Shown here: positions 22,792 to 31,295 of the stretch, in pieces
Layout of the letters: the number at the start of each line of letters is the position of its first letter
Position numbering within the stretch: the stretch's first letter is position 1
Assembly: GCF_046098205.1 (NCBI RefSeq)
Contig: NZ_JBJURJ010000006.1
Location: 124,001 to 188,000 of the forward strand
DNA length: 64,000 nt
Origin: Paenibacillus_AR mesotrionivorans
GTDB taxonomy: Bacteria > Bacillota > Bacilli > Paenibacillales > NBRC-103111
Direction: 5' to 3'
The notes under the pieces: model-generated
Seen by the model: the letters and a program-made list of their open reading frames with translations, nothing else
The model's database searches: none
Told to the model about the DNA's origin: nothing
Translations under genes and position numbers: made by a program

Positions 22792-24801
22792 ATGGCCATT
22801 TTGCTTCAGGCCTCAAACATCAGCAAGAGCTACGGCACCCGAACCGTGCTGTCGAATATAAATGTACAGGTGCAGGACAGAGAGCGAATCGGCCTGGTTG
22901 GTGTCAACGGGGCGGGAAAATCCACGCTCCTGCAAATTATTTCCGGGGAAATGTCGCATGACAGCGGCGAAATCTTCAAAAACAAGGATATTCGTGTCGG
23001 TTACCTGGCACAAAATAGCGGCCTGCAAAGCGAACGGAGCATCCGGGCGGAAATGCTGGACGTATTTGCCCCTCTTTTGCAAACCGAGCGGGAGCTTCGT
23101 GAAATGGAAGAGGCCATGGCTGACCCGAAGCTTCATGAGAACGAAAAAGCGTATGAAGCCCTGCTCCACCAATACGCCGCCAAGTCCGAGCAGTTTAAGG
23201 AAAAGGGCGGTTACAGCATGGAATCCCGCATGCGCAGCGTGCTGTCGGGGATGGGCTTTGGGGATTTTGCCCCGGATACGCTGATTTCCACTCTGAGCGG
23301 AGGCCAACGGACCCGTCTGGCCTTGGCCAAAATGCTGCTTCAGGAGCCGGATGTGCTGATGCTGGACGAACCTACCAACCATCTGGACATCGCCACCCTG
23401 ACCTGGCTGGAAGGGTACCTGCGCTCCTATCCCGGCGCCATTCTCGTGGTATCCCATGACCGGTATTTCCTGGATGCCCTGGTTACCGCCATTTACGAAA
23501 TCGAACGCCATCAATCCGTCCGTTATACCGGCAATTACAGCCGTTATGTGGAGCTGAAGGCGCAAGAATACGAAATCCGAATGAAACAATTCGACAAGCA
23601 GCAGGAAGAAATCGCCCGGATGGAGGATTTTATCCAGAAGAATATCGTCCGTGCCACCACCACCAAACGGGCCCAAAGCCGTCGCAAGGCCTTGGAGAAA
23701 ATGGACCGTCTCGACAAACCCCAGGGTGAGCTGAAAAAAGCGGCCTTCTCCTTTGAGACGGCATATTCCTCCGGACGGGATGTGTTGAATGCTGCGGACC
23801 TGGCCGTAAGCTACGACGGCGAAACTCCGCTGTTCCAGCATGCCAGCTTCCAGCTGTCCCGCGGCGATACGGCTGCGCTGATCGGACCCAACGGCGTCGG
23901 CAAGTCCAGCCTGTTCAAGGTGCTGACGGAGCAGCTCAAACCTTGGAGAGGGACCTTCTACTGGGGGACCCGTGTCCAAATCGGGTACTATGACCAGGAG
24001 CAGTCCCATCTGAACGGGGCCAACACAGTCTTGGATGAGGTTTGGAATGAATATCCCCATATGGAGGAGGCCCGGGTACGTACGGTTCTGGGGAACTTCC
24101 TGTTCAGCGGCGAGGATGTGTTCAAGCGGGTCTCTTCCTTAAGCGGCGGGGAAAAAGCCCGGGTGTCCCTGGCCAAGCTGATGCTCCAGAATGCCAATAT
24201 GCTGATTCTGGACGAACCAACCAACCATCTGGATCTGTTCAGCAAGGAAGTGCTGGAGGCCGCATTGATGGATTACGAAGGTACCCTGCTGTTTATCTCC
24301 CATGACCGGTATTTCCTGAACAAAATGGCGGACCGGGTATTGGAGCTGGACAAGGACGGCATTACCGCCTATCTGGGGAATTATGACGATTATATCGAGA
24401 AGAAGCTGGAGCTGGAGGAAGCCCGGGCGGAGGCGGCCGACGCTTCCTCTAAAACCGCTTCCCGCACGGAAAGTGGAAGCGGCGCCACCGGAGCAGGCTC
24501 CATCCGGAACCCGGCCTCCGCTAATGGGAGTGCCAAAGGCGTTGCTGCAGCGCCTGCGGCCAGCAGTTATGAAGCGGACAAACAGGCCAAACGCGAGGAG
24601 CGCAGCCGCCAGCGCCGGCTGGAGCAGCTGGAGCAGGAGATCAGCCAGCTGGAGCAGGACATTGCCGGGCTGGAGGAGCAGCTGACCCTCCCCGAGGTCT
24701 ACAACGACTATATTGCCGTCCAAGGCATCAACACCGGGCTCGACGCTAAGCGGCAGGAGCTGCAGGAGCACTACGAGGCCTGGGAGCAGTTAATGGCATA
24801 A
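22792..24801 (+). CDS. ABC-F family ATPase (YdiF-like)
   Basis: A 669-residue soluble protein with two ABC domains and no membrane segments. Walker A motifs are GVNGAGKST (about residue 38) and GPNGVGKSS (about residue 365); signatures are LSGGQRTRLALAK and LSGGEKARVSLAK, and both Walker B segments end LDEPTNHLD. The linker between them is the usual charged P-site tRNA-interacting region. The tail after residue 545 is low-complexity and then coiled coil (RRLEQLEQEISQLEQDIAGLEEQL). ABC-F proteins act on the ribosome. Neighbours match B. subtilis ydiF. The leader suggests translational attenuation. Confidence 0.9.
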   Translation: MAILLQASNISKSYGTRTVLSNINVQVQDRERIGLVGVNGAGKSTLLQIISGEMSHDSGEIFKNKDIRVGYLAQNSGLQSERSIRAEMLDVFAPLLQTERELREMEEAMADPKLHENEKAYEALLHQYAAKSEQFKEKGGYSMESRMRSVLSGMGFGDFAPDTLISTLSGGQRTRLALAKMLLQEPDVLMLDEPTNHLDIATLTWLEGYLRSYPGAILVVSHDRYFLDALVTAIYEIERHQSVRYTGNYSRYVELKAQEYEIRMKQFDKQQEEIARMEDFIQKNIVRATTTKRAQSRRKALEKMDRLDKPQGELKKAAFSFETAYSSGRDVLNAADLAVSYDGETPLFQHASFQLSRGDTAALIGPNGVGKSSLFKVLTEQLKPWRGTFYWGTRVQIGYYDQEQSHLNGANTVLDEVWNEYPHMEEARVRTVLGNFLFSGEDVFKRVSSLSGGEKARVSLAKLMLQNANMLILDEPTNHLDLFSKEVLEAALMDYEGTLLFISHDRYFLNKMADRVLELDKDGITAYLGNYDDYIEKKLELEEARAEAADASSKTASRTESGSGATGAGSIRNPASANGSAKGVAAAPAASSYEADKQAKREERSRQRRLEQLEQEISQLEQDIAGLEEQLTLPEVYNDYIAVQGINTGLDAKRQELQEHYEAWEQLMA

Positions 24802-24831
24802 ATGGTTAGCTGCAGGCGTTATTCCTAGTAG

Positions 24832-24859
24832 ACCGGGCGCATGATGCGTCCGGTTTTTT
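24832..24859 (+). terminator. Terminator of the ABC-F gene
   Basis: ACCGGGCGCA-TGA-TGCGTCCGGT followed by TTTTT, 31 bases after the stop. A long, nearly perfect stem. Confidence 0.9.
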
Positions 24860-24884
24860 GGGTTTTGGAAGGGGCGGGTGAGCC

Positions 24885-25063
24885 AACGGACACAGGAGCC
24901 GTTATTCCGCGAATAAACGGTTGTTTTCTAATGTAACGGACTCAGGGGACGCTATTAGCTCAAAAGCAGCCTTTTTGCGCAACCGGAAGAGGAAATAAGG
25001 TACTGTGAGTCCGCGAAACTCCTCGAAATGCATTTTTCGGCGAAATAGCGGCTCCTCAGTCCG
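24885..25063. repeat. AACGGACTCAGG array, two forward and two inverted copies
   Basis: AACGGACACAGG... starts at 24885 and AACGGACTCAGG... at 24935 (step 50), both ending in a TATT after about 20 bases. Inverted copies ending CAGTCCG or GAGTCCG have TCCG at 25010 and 25060 (step 50). It fills the first part of the gap 24802-25582; no gene was seen there. Confidence 0.75.
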
Positions 25064-25226
25064 TATGGAGGACCGGCCCATGTAACGAGGCTCCTCCTGG
25101 CTCGTTCGAAATGCAAAACAGGCTGCATGCTGAATAGTTTTACTCGCTCCCCTAGCCTCCTGTGGGCAAACTTCGACTGTTCCAACTGAATTTAACATGT
25201 TCATACTGGCGATTGAGGCTTCGCAC

Positions 25227-25535
25227 TTATCCACATGTTTGCAAATGTCGTCCCCCTCCGAAAATGCAGCTTATTCCCAGGGTTTCGTCACTTAGCCACA
25301 ATCTTATCCCCATTATCCACAAGCTATCCCCATATATGTGGATAAGTTATTCTGCGTGAAATGTGCATAATATCCCCGCGCCTAATCGGGCTTTTTTTAA
25401 CTTATACACATTACTCACAGGGCATGTGGATAACTTTATCCACATGCCTCTGTGTATGAATTCATGACACTACTCATATTGGCGGCTGTGGAGATCCTGT
25501 TGAAATAACCAGTTCTGCCACCAGTTTATCCACAT
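25227..25535. other. Cluster of eight DnaA boxes
   Basis: Exact TTATCCACA lies at 25227, 25313, 25436 and 25527 on the plus strand and at 25337-25345 and 25425-25433 on the minus strand. TTATGCACA (minus, 25362-25370) and TTATACACA (plus, 25402) also fit TTATNCACA. Near matches include TTAGCCACA at 25292 and TTATCCCCA at 25304. That makes eight in 309 bases. No dnaA or dnaN is near. B. subtilis has DnaA-box clusters away from oriC, and I recall one at the gcp (tsaD) region. Confidence 0.85.
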
Positions 25536-25536
25536 C

Positions 25537-25569
25537 AAAAAAAAGCAGCCCCGATACCGCAGGCTGCTC
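25537..25569 (-). terminator. Terminator of the tsa operon
   Basis: On the minus strand AGCAGCC (25569-25563) pairs with GGCTGCT (25551-25545), followed by eight Ts. It is 14 bases past the tsaD stop. Confidence 0.85.
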
Positions 25570-25582
25570 TCGCTTTGCTCTG

Positions 25583-26644
25583 TTATGATTTCACCGACCA
25601 TTCCTCCAGGGAGAGGACGGCCTCCGCCTTCAACGTCATCGGCGCGAACTCCCCGCGCTCCCACTTCAAGTGCGCGGCCGCGGCGATCATCGCCGCATTG
25701 TCCGTGCACAGCTCCAGGGGAGGAACAACCAGCGGCAGCCGGGACTGCCGGCACCGCTCCGTGAGGCTCTCCCGGAGCCCTTTGTTGGCCGCTACGCCTC
25801 CGGCCAACAACAGCTGCTTCGCGCCGAACTGCTTGGCGGCGCGCATAGCCTTCTCCGTCACCACGTCGATGACGGAGTCCTGGAACCCCCTTGCCACGTG
25901 GTCTGCAGCAAGGTCAAGCCCCTTCATCCGCGCCGTATTCAGCGCGGCCAACACCGCCGATTTCAGCCCGCTGAAGCTGAAATCGTAGGAATCCGGCTCC
26001 AGCCAGGCGCGGGGCAGCTGCACTGCCCCGTCCGCGGCCAACGCGAGCCGGTCCAGATGGGGGCCGCCGGGATACGGCAGCCCCAAGGCCCGGGCCACCT
26101 TGTCGTAGGCCTCGCCCACGGCGTCGTCCCGGGTCCGCCCGATAATGCGGAATTGGCCCGGCCCCTCCAGCACCACCAGCTCCGTGTGTCCGCCGGACAC
26201 CACCAGTGCCAGGCTGGGATACTCCAGCTCCTGGACGAAGCGGTTGGCATAGATATGACCGGCAATATGGTGCACCGCAATCAGCGGCAATCCCAGGGAA
26301 AAGGCCAGAGCTTTGCCGGCCACCAATCCCACCAGCAGGGAGCCTACCAGACCCGGCCCCTGAGTTACGGCCACGGCATCCACATCCTGCAGACGGATGC
26401 CCGCTTTTTCCACAGCCTCTTCAATAATCCACGTAATGCTCTCCACATGCTGCCGCGACGCCACCTCCGGCACAACCCCGCCGAACTTCTTGTGGGTTTC
26501 GATCTGGGAGGAGATGATGTTGGAGCGGATGATCCGCCCGTCCTCCACCACTGCCACCGAGGTTTCGTCACAGCTGGTTTCGATCGCCAGAATCAGCGAT
26601 GGTGTGCTTGGAGGCACAGCCGGAAGCTTCATTTTGTCCATCAT
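25583..26644 (-). CDS. tsaD: tRNA t6A threonylcarbamoyltransferase TsaD
   Basis: A 353-residue protein from ATG 26644, which overlaps the rimI stop in an ATGA pattern. It has the ASKHA opening LILAIETSCDETSVAVVEDG and the metal-binding HHIAGHIYANRF (HxxxH) near residue 115. Further marks are the SGGHTELVVLEG strand and a C-terminal LAGGVAANKGLRESL. TsaD carries threonylcarbamoyl to A37 of ANN-decoding tRNAs with TsaB and TsaE. It is the last gene of the thiL-tsaE-tsaB-rimI-tsaD operon. Confidence 0.96.
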   Translation of the reverse strand: MMDKMKLPAVPPSTPSLILAIETSCDETSVAVVEDGRIIRSNIISSQIETHKKFGGVVPEVASRQHVESITWIIEEAVEKAGIRLQDVDAVAVTQGPGLVGSLLVGLVAGKALAFSLGLPLIAVHHIAGHIYANRFVQELEYPSLALVVSGGHTELVVLEGPGQFRIIGRTRDDAVGEAYDKVARALGLPYPGGPHLDRLALAADGAVQLPRAWLEPDSYDFSFSGLKSAVLAALNTARMKGLDLAADHVARGFQDSVIDVVTEKAMRAAKQFGAKQLLLAGGVAANKGLRESLTERCRQSRLPLVVPPLELCTDNAAMIAAAAHLKWERGEFAPMTLKAEAVLSLEEWSVKS

Positions 26645-27144
26645 GATGTTTTCCACCGCTCCTCCGGAATATCCGCCCACATGATCAGCGCATCTTCATT
26701 ATTATCCGTATAATAGCCCTTGCGCACGCCAACGGAACGGAAGCCCAGCTTTTCATACAAATTTTGCGCTATCCGGTTAGTGACCCGCACCTCCAGGGTC
26801 ATCCGTTTGGCCCCCCGCGAGTTGGCCTTGCTGCGCAGCTCGGTTAAGAGTCGTTCGCCCAGCTTTTTGCCGCGGTACATGGACCGGATGGCGATGTTGG
26901 TCACATGGGCCTCATCCATAATTACCCACATGCCCGCATAGCCGGCGATGTCGCCCTCCACCTCCATAACCAGATAATGGGCAAAATGATTGTTGGACAG
27001 CTCATTTTGAAACGCCCCGGCCGTCCAGGGCGTGGGAAAGGCTTCTTTTTCAATCTCAACAATACTCCCGATATCCTCAACCCGCATCGGCCGGAAAACC
27101 GGAGACAACAGAGGCCCCAAGCCGTCTGCTACAGGAAGCTCCAT
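26641..27144 (-). CDS. rimI: Ribosomal protein S18-alanine N-acetyltransferase RimI
   Basis: A 167-residue GNAT enzyme: RPMRVEDIGSIVEIEKEAF, GYAGMWVIMDEAHVTNIAI, the acetyl-CoA loop YRGKKLGERLLTEL and ARNLYEKLGF-like AQNLYEKLGFRSVG. It is the usual partner between tsaB and tsaD and modifies the S18 N-terminus. It starts 25 bases after the tsaB stop. Confidence 0.92.
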   Translation of the reverse strand: MELPVADGLGPLLSPVFRPMRVEDIGSIVEIEKEAFPTPWTAGAFQNELSNNHFAHYLVMEVEGDIAGYAGMWVIMDEAHVTNIAIRSMYRGKKLGERLLTELRSKANSRGAKRMTLEVRVTNRIAQNLYEKLGFRSVGVRKGYYTDNNEDALIMWADIPEERWKTS

Positions 27145-27169
27145 GCCGCTCCCTCCTGACTATATAATT

Positions 27170-28105
27170 TCATTTGGTTTGTTGTTTTTCAGCAAGTTTG
27201 ACCTCGGCTTCGGCCAGCTGGGCATAATTGGGCAGCAGCGTGTGCGCGTCGTCTCCTTGACCGGAGCGGAAACGCAGCTCTCCCAGATACCCCGTATATT
27301 CGGCGTGGATATCACAGGGAATCGCCTCTGTCCGCACATTGTCCCCGGAAACCTCCGGCGCAGCTTGGGCAAACCGCTCCGTCACCGCTCCAAACTCTTG
27401 GGGCTCACCCACAAACAGCACCGCCTCCGGAGGCTCCTGCTCCTGTCCCAGCAGCTCGAGCAACCGGTCCGCCCAGGTCTCCATCAAACGGATGCCGTCT
27501 TCCTCGCGGCACAACCAGCCTGGTGAAGAAACCGGCCACATGGCAGGCAAAACGCTCCCGTTCTCCTGAGCATCCTTCGCCCCCACCGTTTCGCGTTCCC
27601 GGAGCTCCAGCAGCGCCGTAAAAGCCTGCCCCCGCCGGGCATTCAACATAGGCACCACCCAAACACGGCTGCTTGCGCCACCTTGCTTCCGCCATTCGGC
27701 CAAGGCTCCCGCCGCCAGCGCCTCCAGACTGGATACCCCTGCTACAGGCAGCTTCAAGGTCCATGCCATCGTTTTGGCTACCGTAATTCCGATACGTACC
27801 CCGGTATAGGAGCCAGGTCCCTTGCCAACGGCAATCCCCTGCAAAGCGCCCAGGGAAAGCCCCGCCTGATTCAAAGCCTCTTCAATGGCAGGCATCAAAT
27901 AAACGGAGTGATTACGCTCGACCAGCGAATTCACCTCCGCCAACAGCTTTCCCTTCTTCACCAACGCCACGGACATAGCCGACGTCGCGCTGTCGATGGC
28001 CAGCAGCAGCCCTCCCGACACATCCTGGCCGGAAAGTTCACCGGATGCCGGTTGGGGATCTCCTTTTATTTCCACATCATGCTCAGGATTCCTGTCGTTC
28101 ATCAT
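27170..28105 (-). CDS. tsaB: t6A synthesis partner protein TsaB
   Basis: A 311-residue protein with a ~30-residue extra N-terminus followed by LLLAIDSATSAMSVALVKKGKLL. It also has VERNHSVYLMPAIEEAL and AVGKGPGSYTGVRIGITVAK, the TsaB hallmarks. It forms a heterodimer with TsaD in t6A formation. Its ATG overlaps the end of tsaE by 23 bases and has an AGGAG site. The C-terminal third is longer than in B. subtilis YdiC. Confidence 0.93.
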   Translation of the reverse strand: MMNDRNPEHDVEIKGDPQPASGELSGQDVSGGLLLAIDSATSAMSVALVKKGKLLAEVNSLVERNHSVYLMPAIEEALNQAGLSLGALQGIAVGKGPGSYTGVRIGITVAKTMAWTLKLPVAGVSSLEALAAGALAEWRKQGGASSRVWVVPMLNARRGQAFTALLELRERETVGAKDAQENGSVLPAMWPVSSPGWLCREEDGIRLMETWADRLLELLGQEQEPPEAVLFVGEPQEFGAVTERFAQAAPEVSGDNVRTEAIPCDIHAEYTGYLGELRFRSGQGDDAHTLLPNYAQLAEAEVKLAEKQQTK

Positions 28106-28589
28106 GAATAATTCCCTGCTCCTTTAGATCCGAACACCACTTCTTGTAGACGGCCCCCACGGGAGCCAGCCGGAACCGGCGCTCCGTCCACCCGGTGTTC
28201 TCGATATATACGGACAGATGCTCCTCCGGGATCAGGTCCCGGATAATGGATGCCCACTCCACCAGGGTCACGCCGTCTCCGTAGAAATAATCGTCCAACC
28301 CTATATCCTCCGCCTCCTCCTGGGAGATGCGGTACACATCCATATGATAAAAGGGCATGGTGCGCCCCTCATACTCTTTGATAATGGTAAAAGTAGGGCT
28401 GTTGACGGTTTCCTGCACCTCCAAGGCCTGTCCCACCGCTTTGGAAAAGGTGGTTTTGCCGGCGCCCAGATCCCCGTCCAGCCCGATCACCGAACCCGGT
28501 ATAAAAAACCGGGCCAGCTCCTTGGCCAGCCGGTAGGTGTCCTGCTCCTCCCGTGATTCGTACCAATAGGTTGTGGAATGCGCATCCAT
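28083..28589 (-). CDS. tsaE: t6A synthesis ATPase TsaE
   Basis: A 168-residue protein from ATG 28589, which follows AAGGAGG; in-frame codons upstream overlap thiL and are not needed. Walker A is GDLGAGKTTFSKA near residue 40. The VNSPTFTIIKEYEG and FYHMDVYRI segments are typical TsaE signatures. It is the ATPase that resets the TsaBD complex. Confidence 0.94.
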   Translation of the reverse strand: MDAHSTTYWYESREEQDTYRLAKELARFFIPGSVIGLDGDLGAGKTTFSKAVGQALEVQETVNSPTFTIIKEYEGRTMPFYHMDVYRISQEEAEDIGLDDYFYGDGVTLVEWASIIRDLIPEEHLSVYIENTGWTERRFRLAPVGAVYKKWCSDLKEQGIIHDERQES

Positions 28590-28602
28590 AGCGGCTGCCT
28601 CC

Positions 28603-29682
28603 TTAAGCATCGGCTGATTGGTCTTCCTTAAAATGATTGTACCCCCGCTTCTGCAGCGGACTAATACTACCGTCACGGCGCTTCAGCAGCACGCCGGGCG
28701 TCGCGGAATCCTCATCGGCCAGCACATGGCCCACCACATGGAATTCCAGTCCCTCCGCATCAAAAAGAGCCTGCACCGCCGCCGCATCCTCTCCCCGCAC
28801 GGTGCCGGTGAGGCGGTAATCCTCCCCGCCGTACAGCATCAGCTCCAGCGGGTTAAGCCCGGCTTCGCGGGCATAACCGGAGAGAGCGGAGTCCACCGGC
28901 AGCAACGTCTCCTCCAGCCGGATGACACAGCCGGAGGCCTCCGCCAGCTCCCAGGCCTCGCTGGCCAAACCGTCGCTGACATCGTTCTGCGACCGGCCCA
29001 ACCCGCTGCGCACCAAAATCCGCCCCGCCTCCACCTGAGGCTGGGGGAACTGGTGCGCCCGCACCAGCCGCTGCCGCTCCTCCGGCAGCCCGGCCAGATC
29101 ATACGCGCTCCGGCCTGCGGCCAGGAGCAGGTGCAGCCCGGCGGCGGAGAGGCCCAGGGGACCGGTGACGAACACCGTGTCCCCCGGGCGCGCGCCGCTG
29201 CGCAACAGAGCACGGTCCGTCTCCACCTCGCCGATGGCGGTGACGGACACAGTCATATCCCGGGGACAGGAGGTGGTGTCCCCGCCGACCACCGCCACGC
29301 CGTAGCGGTTGGCGCAGGCATAGAGGCCATCGTACAGCTCGCGGAGGGCCTCCGTTTCCATATCCGCCGGCACGGACAGCGCCACCACCGCGAAGCGGGG
29401 AATGGCCCCCATCGCGGCCAGGTCGCTTATATTGGATGCCATGGCCTTGTAGCCGATGGCTTCATAGGTCATTGTCTCGGGTTTGAAGTGAATGTCCCGG
29501 ACCATCGTATCACAGGTAACCACCCATTGAAAACCGCTCCGTCCATCCAGCACGGCCGCATCGTCTCCGATGCCGACGGCTACACCGTCCCCGGTTCCTG
29601 CAGGGCCTTGTTCCACACGCGCCGGATTGCTGCGGCCTCCCGTAAGCAGCCGGATTAACCCGAATTCATCCACCCGGGGCAT
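28603..29682 (-). CDS. thiL: Thiamine-monophosphate kinase ThiL
   Basis: A 359-residue protein with VDEFGLIRLLTG at the start, the GIGDDAAVLD and VTCDTMVRDIHF motifs, and VVGGDTTSCPRDMTVSV. It also has GGEDYRLTGTV. It makes thiamine diphosphate from ThMP. GGAGGAG lies 7 bases before ATG 29682. It begins the tsa operon, as in B. subtilis. Confidence 0.95.
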   Translation of the reverse strand: MPRVDEFGLIRLLTGGRSNPARVEQGPAGTGDGVAVGIGDDAAVLDGRSGFQWVVTCDTMVRDIHFKPETMTYEAIGYKAMASNISDLAAMGAIPRFAVVALSVPADMETEALRELYDGLYACANRYGVAVVGGDTTSCPRDMTVSVTAIGEVETDRALLRSGARPGDTVFVTGPLGLSAAGLHLLLAAGRSAYDLAGLPEERQRLVRAHQFPQPQVEAGRILVRSGLGRSQNDVSDGLASEAWELAEASGCVIRLEETLLPVDSALSGYAREAGLNPLELMLYGGEDYRLTGTVRGEDAAAVQALFDAEGLEFHVVGHVLADEDSATPGVLLKRRDGSISPLQKRGYNHFKEDQSADA

Positions 29683-29830
29683 ACATAAACTCCTCCATTC
29701 CTTATTCTACCTATTATAGCACAGCCTCAACAGATTAAAACCCGAGTCTTCTGTCCCTGCACCCGCCTTTTGCCTATATTATCTCAGTACCCTCTCCAAC
29801 GAGTAAGCTCCTGTATCGTGTAGTTTCATA

Positions 29831-30006
29831 AATAGCGGAACCTGATTTCCGCTAGTTTCCGCTCTGCAGACGAAAAGCCTTAATAGCGGAAGGGGATCTT
29901 CCGCTATCCGCTCCCTTTCCCCGCTGAGACAGGGGCATTTCCCTCAATAGCGGAAAAAGCACTTCTCTAATCGGGCCAATTGGGGCTCCACAGCACCAAT
30001 AGCGGA
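29831..30006. repeat. AATAGCGGAA/TTCCGCTA array
   Basis: AATAGCGGAA starts at 29831, 29882, 29946 and 29998 (steps 51, 64, 52). Partner motifs TTCCGCTA lie at 29847 and 29899. The motif and its step pattern are the same as at 6183-6376. It fills the middle of the gap 29683-30306, which has no gene; 29683-29830 shows nothing recognisable. Confidence 0.8.
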
Positions 30007-30043
30007 AACAACCAAGGCGTTATTTACTGGAAACCCCAGAACG

Positions 30044-30185
30044 GTTCGACTCTCCCTCACCACGCCATCTTCACGCCGGTCACCATCCATCCAGCTCCGC
30101 CCCTCTCTCCTCATCCTCACACGACCCCCTACCTCCCGCACCTTCCTCCACTCCATCCAACACCAGCCTCCCCCCCCACCCAAAA
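30044..30185. other. Pyrimidine-rich, G-poor tract
   Basis: About 140 bases of nearly pure C, T and A on the plus strand, with C-runs and few Gs. It lies directly upstream of the transporter genes. A similar tract is at 37660-37940, again between a repeat array and a plus-strand gene. Confidence 0.6.
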
Positions 30186-30200
30186 AGTACAATTTTGACT

Positions 30201-30251
30201 CCAACAGGTTGGAATCCGTCCTTATGCCGCCCCGTCCCCAGCCCGTACAAT
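30201..30251 (+). promoter_or_regulatory. Possible promoter/operator of the sugar transporter operon
   Basis: CCAAC-AG-GTTGG (30201-30212) is a perfect small dyad and TACAAT (30246-30251) is a good -10. No convincing -35 precedes it, which fits a promoter that needs an activator such as the YesN-type protein at 35554. Confidence 0.35.
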
Positions 30252-30306
30252 AGCCATATACCCGGCTTACGAGCCTCTATCCTATATTCCGAGGTGACGA
30301 CAACCC

Positions 30307-31263
30307 ATGAAAAACCGGACCGCCGAGGCCCTTCCCCTGACCCGGACGCCAACACCGGCGCTTGCGCCCAAACGCCGCCGCAACCTTCTCCAGCTGCGGG
30401 AGGACATTGCCGGCTACGCCTTTATCAGCCCGATGCTCATCGGCCTCCTGGTGTTCACCCTGTTTCCCATCCTGGCCTCCTTCTTCTTAAGCTTCACCAA
30501 CTGGAACTTCGTCTCCGGCTTCTCCAAAACCAAATTCGTCGGACTGGACAACTTCCTGCGGCTGTTCAAGGACGACATCTTCCTGAAATCCCTGGAGAAC
30601 AACCTGATCCTGATGCTGGTGGTGCCCATCACCCTGGCTATCTCTCTGGTGCTGGCGGTGCTCATCGACCAGAAAATCTTCTTCAAGGACCTGTTCAAGG
30701 TGGTTTACTTCATCCCGTACATCTCCAGCATCGTAGCCGTCGCCATCGTCTTCCAGGTGCTGCTCCATCCCTCCTACGGCCCCATCAACCAGGTGCTGAT
30801 GTCACTGGGTATGGAGGACCCGCCGAAGTGGCTGGGGGACACGGATTACGCCCTCTACTGCGTCATGGGGCTGATGATTTGGGTGAACATCGGCTACAAC
30901 ATGATCATCTTCATGGCCGGCCTGCAGTCCATCCCCAAGGATCTGTATGAAGCCGCGGAAATCGACGGCGCCAGCAAGCTCCGCCAATTTTTCCGGATCA
31001 CCCTGCCGCTGTTGTCGCCGACCACCTTTTTCCTGCTGGTAACGGGGATTATCGGGTCCTTCAAGGTTTTCGACCTGATTGCCGTGCTCACCAACGGCGG
31101 CCCCGCTAACTCCACCACCGTGGTGGTATACCGGCTCTATGAAACGGCCTTCGTCAACCTGCAGTCCGGTTATGCCTCCTCCATGGCCATTGTGCTTCTG
31201 TTCTGCGTGCTCCTGGTGACCCTGATCCAATGGTACGGGCAGAAGAAATGGGTGAACTACTGA
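30307..31263 (+). CDS. Sugar ABC transporter permease (MalF-like)
   Basis: A 318-residue membrane protein with six segments: the first is AFISPMLIGLLVFTLFPILAS near residue 40. The EAA loop AAEIDGASKLRQFFRITLPLL near residue 220 contacts the ATPase. It belongs to the carbohydrate-uptake CUT1 group. GAGGTG precedes ATG 30307. The ATPase is not encoded here, so a shared MsmX-like ATPase is likely. First gene of the operon. Confidence 0.9.
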   Translation: MKNRTAEALPLTRTPTPALAPKRRRNLLQLREDIAGYAFISPMLIGLLVFTLFPILASFFLSFTNWNFVSGFSKTKFVGLDNFLRLFKDDIFLKSLENNLILMLVVPITLAISLVLAVLIDQKIFFKDLFKVVYFIPYISSIVAVAIVFQVLLHPSYGPINQVLMSLGMEDPPKWLGDTDYALYCVMGLMIWVNIGYNMIIFMAGLQSIPKDLYEAAEIDGASKLRQFFRITLPLLSPTTFFLLVTGIIGSFKVFDLIAVLTNGGPANSTTVVVYRLYETAFVNLQSGYASSMAIVLLFCVLLVTLIQWYGQKKWVNY

Positions 31264-31295
31264 TGCGATTTGTTAGGAAAGGAGCCGAAGCCCCC

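Noticed and set aside
24902..25234. A 110-codon minus-strand frame in the ABC-F/tsaD gap
   Set aside because: It lies over a repeat array, lacks a ribosome site and has no recognisable domain.
25227..25535. Chromosome origin (oriC) at the DnaA-box cluster
   Set aside because: No dnaA, dnaN, rpmH or gidA nearby and no clear AT-rich unwinding stretch; a titration cluster fits better.
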